In this document: piece after piece, positions 63,093 through 64,000 of the stretch
Numbering within the stretch: position 1 is the stretch's first letter
How the letters are laid out: the number at the start of each line of letters is the position of its first letter
DNA from: VXYL01 sp963665195
GTDB lineage: Bacteria > Pseudomonadota > Gammaproteobacteria > Pseudomonadales > Azotimanducaceae
Direction: 5' to 3'
DNA: 64,000 bases
Assembly: GCA_963665195.1 (NCBI GenBank)
Contig: OY762070.1
Span: 4,774,001 to 4,838,000, forward strand
The notes under the pieces: model-generated
Databases searched by the model: none
What the model saw: the letters and a program-made list of their open reading frames with translations, nothing else
What the model was told of the DNA's origin: nothing
Position numbers and translations under genes: made by a program

Positions 63093-63232
63093 CCGTAACT
63101 CCCCTCGAATCGGATATGAGGGCGGCACCTTAGCCGCCACGGGCTTCGGTTTTCAAGCTCGGCGGTCGCGGCGTCGCGGCGGCGGGATTCGGTAAGATCG
63201 CGCTCCTCCATCGTTCGGTTGCCTTCTCGTCC

Positions 63233-64000
63233 ATGCCCAAGTTCATCGCCAAGAGCGGAGAGATCTACTTCGAGCACCGCGGCGCGCGCGCCGATCCGCG
63301 CGTGGTCTTCATCCACGGCCTCGGCTGCCAGCTGGTGCAGTGGCCGGACTCGTTCATCGACGGCATCGTCGGCGCCGGTTTCTGCGCCGTGACGTTCGAC
63401 AACCGCGATGCCGGACTGTCGCACGGGCCGAGCCCGGCGGTCTCCGCCGCGGCCGGACGAGGCGAGGCGGTGCAGGCGCTGGTGGCGGCGCAAGGGGCGC
63501 CGGAGACGCTCTCGCCGGCCTACACGCTGTCGGACATGGCGGGCGACGTCATCGACCTCTTGAACCACCTCGGCCAGAGCGGCGCCCACGTCGTGGGCCT
63601 GTCCATGGGGGGCATGATCGGCCAGCGGCTCGCCATCGAGCACGCCGAGCGCATCTACAGCCTCACTTCCATCATGTCGTCCACCGGCAATCCCGGCCTG
63701 CCGCAGCCGACGCCGGACGCGCTCGGCGCGCTGCTCGGTCCCGCGCTCGCAGAGGATGCCGAAGCCGGCATTCCCGCCAACGCGCGCATGTGGGCCGGCA
63801 TCGCCGGCGGCCACTACGACTCGGAGCGCGTCGGCATCGCCCGCTTCGCCGAACGCGCGGTGCGGCGCGCCTTTCGCCCGGACGGCATGATCCGCCAGCT
63901 GACGGCGATCCTCGCGGACGGCGATCGACGCGCGGAACTGGCGGATGTCGCCGTGCCGACACTGGTCGTCCACGGCGCCGCGGACCCGCTCGTGCCTCCC
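63233..64000 (+). CDS. alpha/beta hydrolase, 3' end outside the window
   Basis: 256 codons, open to the right edge. Alpha/beta-hydrolase features are present: oxyanion HGLGCQLVQW, FDNRDAGLS, nucleophile elbow GLSMGGMIGQ with the catalytic Ser, and VPTLVVHGAADPLVPP carrying the acid. The catalytic His lies beyond the edge. Similar proteins are esterases or C-C hydrolases. It is divergent from the thiolase operon across about 140 nt. No clear ribosome-binding site is seen before the ATG. Confidence 0.9.
   Translation, partial: MPKFIAKSGEIYFEHRGARADPRVVFIHGLGCQLVQWPDSFIDGIVGAGFCAVTFDNRDAGLSHGPSPAVSAAAGRGEAVQALVAAQGAPETLSPAYTLSDMAGDVIDLLNHLGQSGAHVVGLSMGGMIGQRLAIEHAERIYSLTSIMSSTGNPGLPQPTPDALGALLGPALAEDAEAGIPANARMWAGIAGGHYDSERVGIARFAERAVRRAFRPDGMIRQLTAILADGDRRAELADVAVPTLVVHGAADPLVPP

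Overview
The window is 64 kb of high-GC DNA from a Gram-negative bacterium. A TonB-dependent receptor, an RND efflux pair, a DegP/Q-type periplasmic protease and a lipobox metalloprotease all imply an outer membrane. RimJ, AlaA and TesB closely resemble gammaproteobacterial versions, so an uncultured, marine or host-associated gammaproteobacterium is the best guess. That placement is inferred from protein resemblance only. Genes are dense, many neighbours overlap by 1-11 nt, and GTG starts are common.

Region by region. 0-8.4 kb: end of an Nramp-like transporter, a RidA-membrane-SNase fusion, and small catabolic enzymes (RimJ, phytanoyl-CoA dioxygenase, TesB, an acyl-CoA-dehydrogenase-fold oxidoreductase, a VOC protein, an LLM oxidoreductase, a phosphoesterase). 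8.4-11.7 kb: a patch of broken genes, including a helicase-like 5' end, a C5-methyltransferase running into a GIY-YIG nuclease, a frameshifted plus-strand protein and the first quarter of an AAA-ATPase-like gene. 11.7-15.1 kb: alaA, msrB and a gamma-glutamyltranspeptidase homologue. 15.2-17.4 kb: an apparently intact type II restriction-modification pair. 17.5-22.2 kb: an M48 lipoprotein, a split spermidine-synthase-like pair, an enoyl-CoA hydratase and an Rpn-type nuclease. 22.3-25.5 kb: a three-gene cassette fitting hydroxyproline catabolism. 25.6-37.0 kb: a DegQ-like protease, then a seven-gene MoxR/DUF58/VWA/BatD operon. 37.2-38.9 kb: hicB with a damaged hicA, and a phosphotransferase. 38.9-42.3 kb: a single-chain biotin-dependent acyl-CoA carboxylase. 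42.4-44.0 kb: a complete ISKra4-type insertion sequence with inverted ends and a 9-bp target duplication. 44.2-56.7 kb: a Rieske oxygenase, an RND pump with its adaptor, a heterodimeric ABC exporter and a TonB receptor. 56.9-59.8 kb: a tandem pair of proteins with two DTG motifs each, next to the two ends of a deleted exporter. 60.1-64 kb: an operon of a Cys-less thiolase-like protein, a DUF35 partner and a double winged-helix protein, then a truncated alpha/beta hydrolase.

How the genes work together: the catabolic genes (TesB, acyl-CoA dehydrogenase fold, enoyl-CoA hydratase, thiolase/DUF35, acyl-CoA carboxylase, Rieske oxygenase, PhyH) point to a lipid- or steroid-like carbon diet. The hydroxyproline cassette adds a possible collagen-type amino acid source. 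Single-base frameshifts cluster in the accessory segments (8.4-11.7 kb, hicA). The large core genes read through cleanly, which favours real gene decay over general assembly error.
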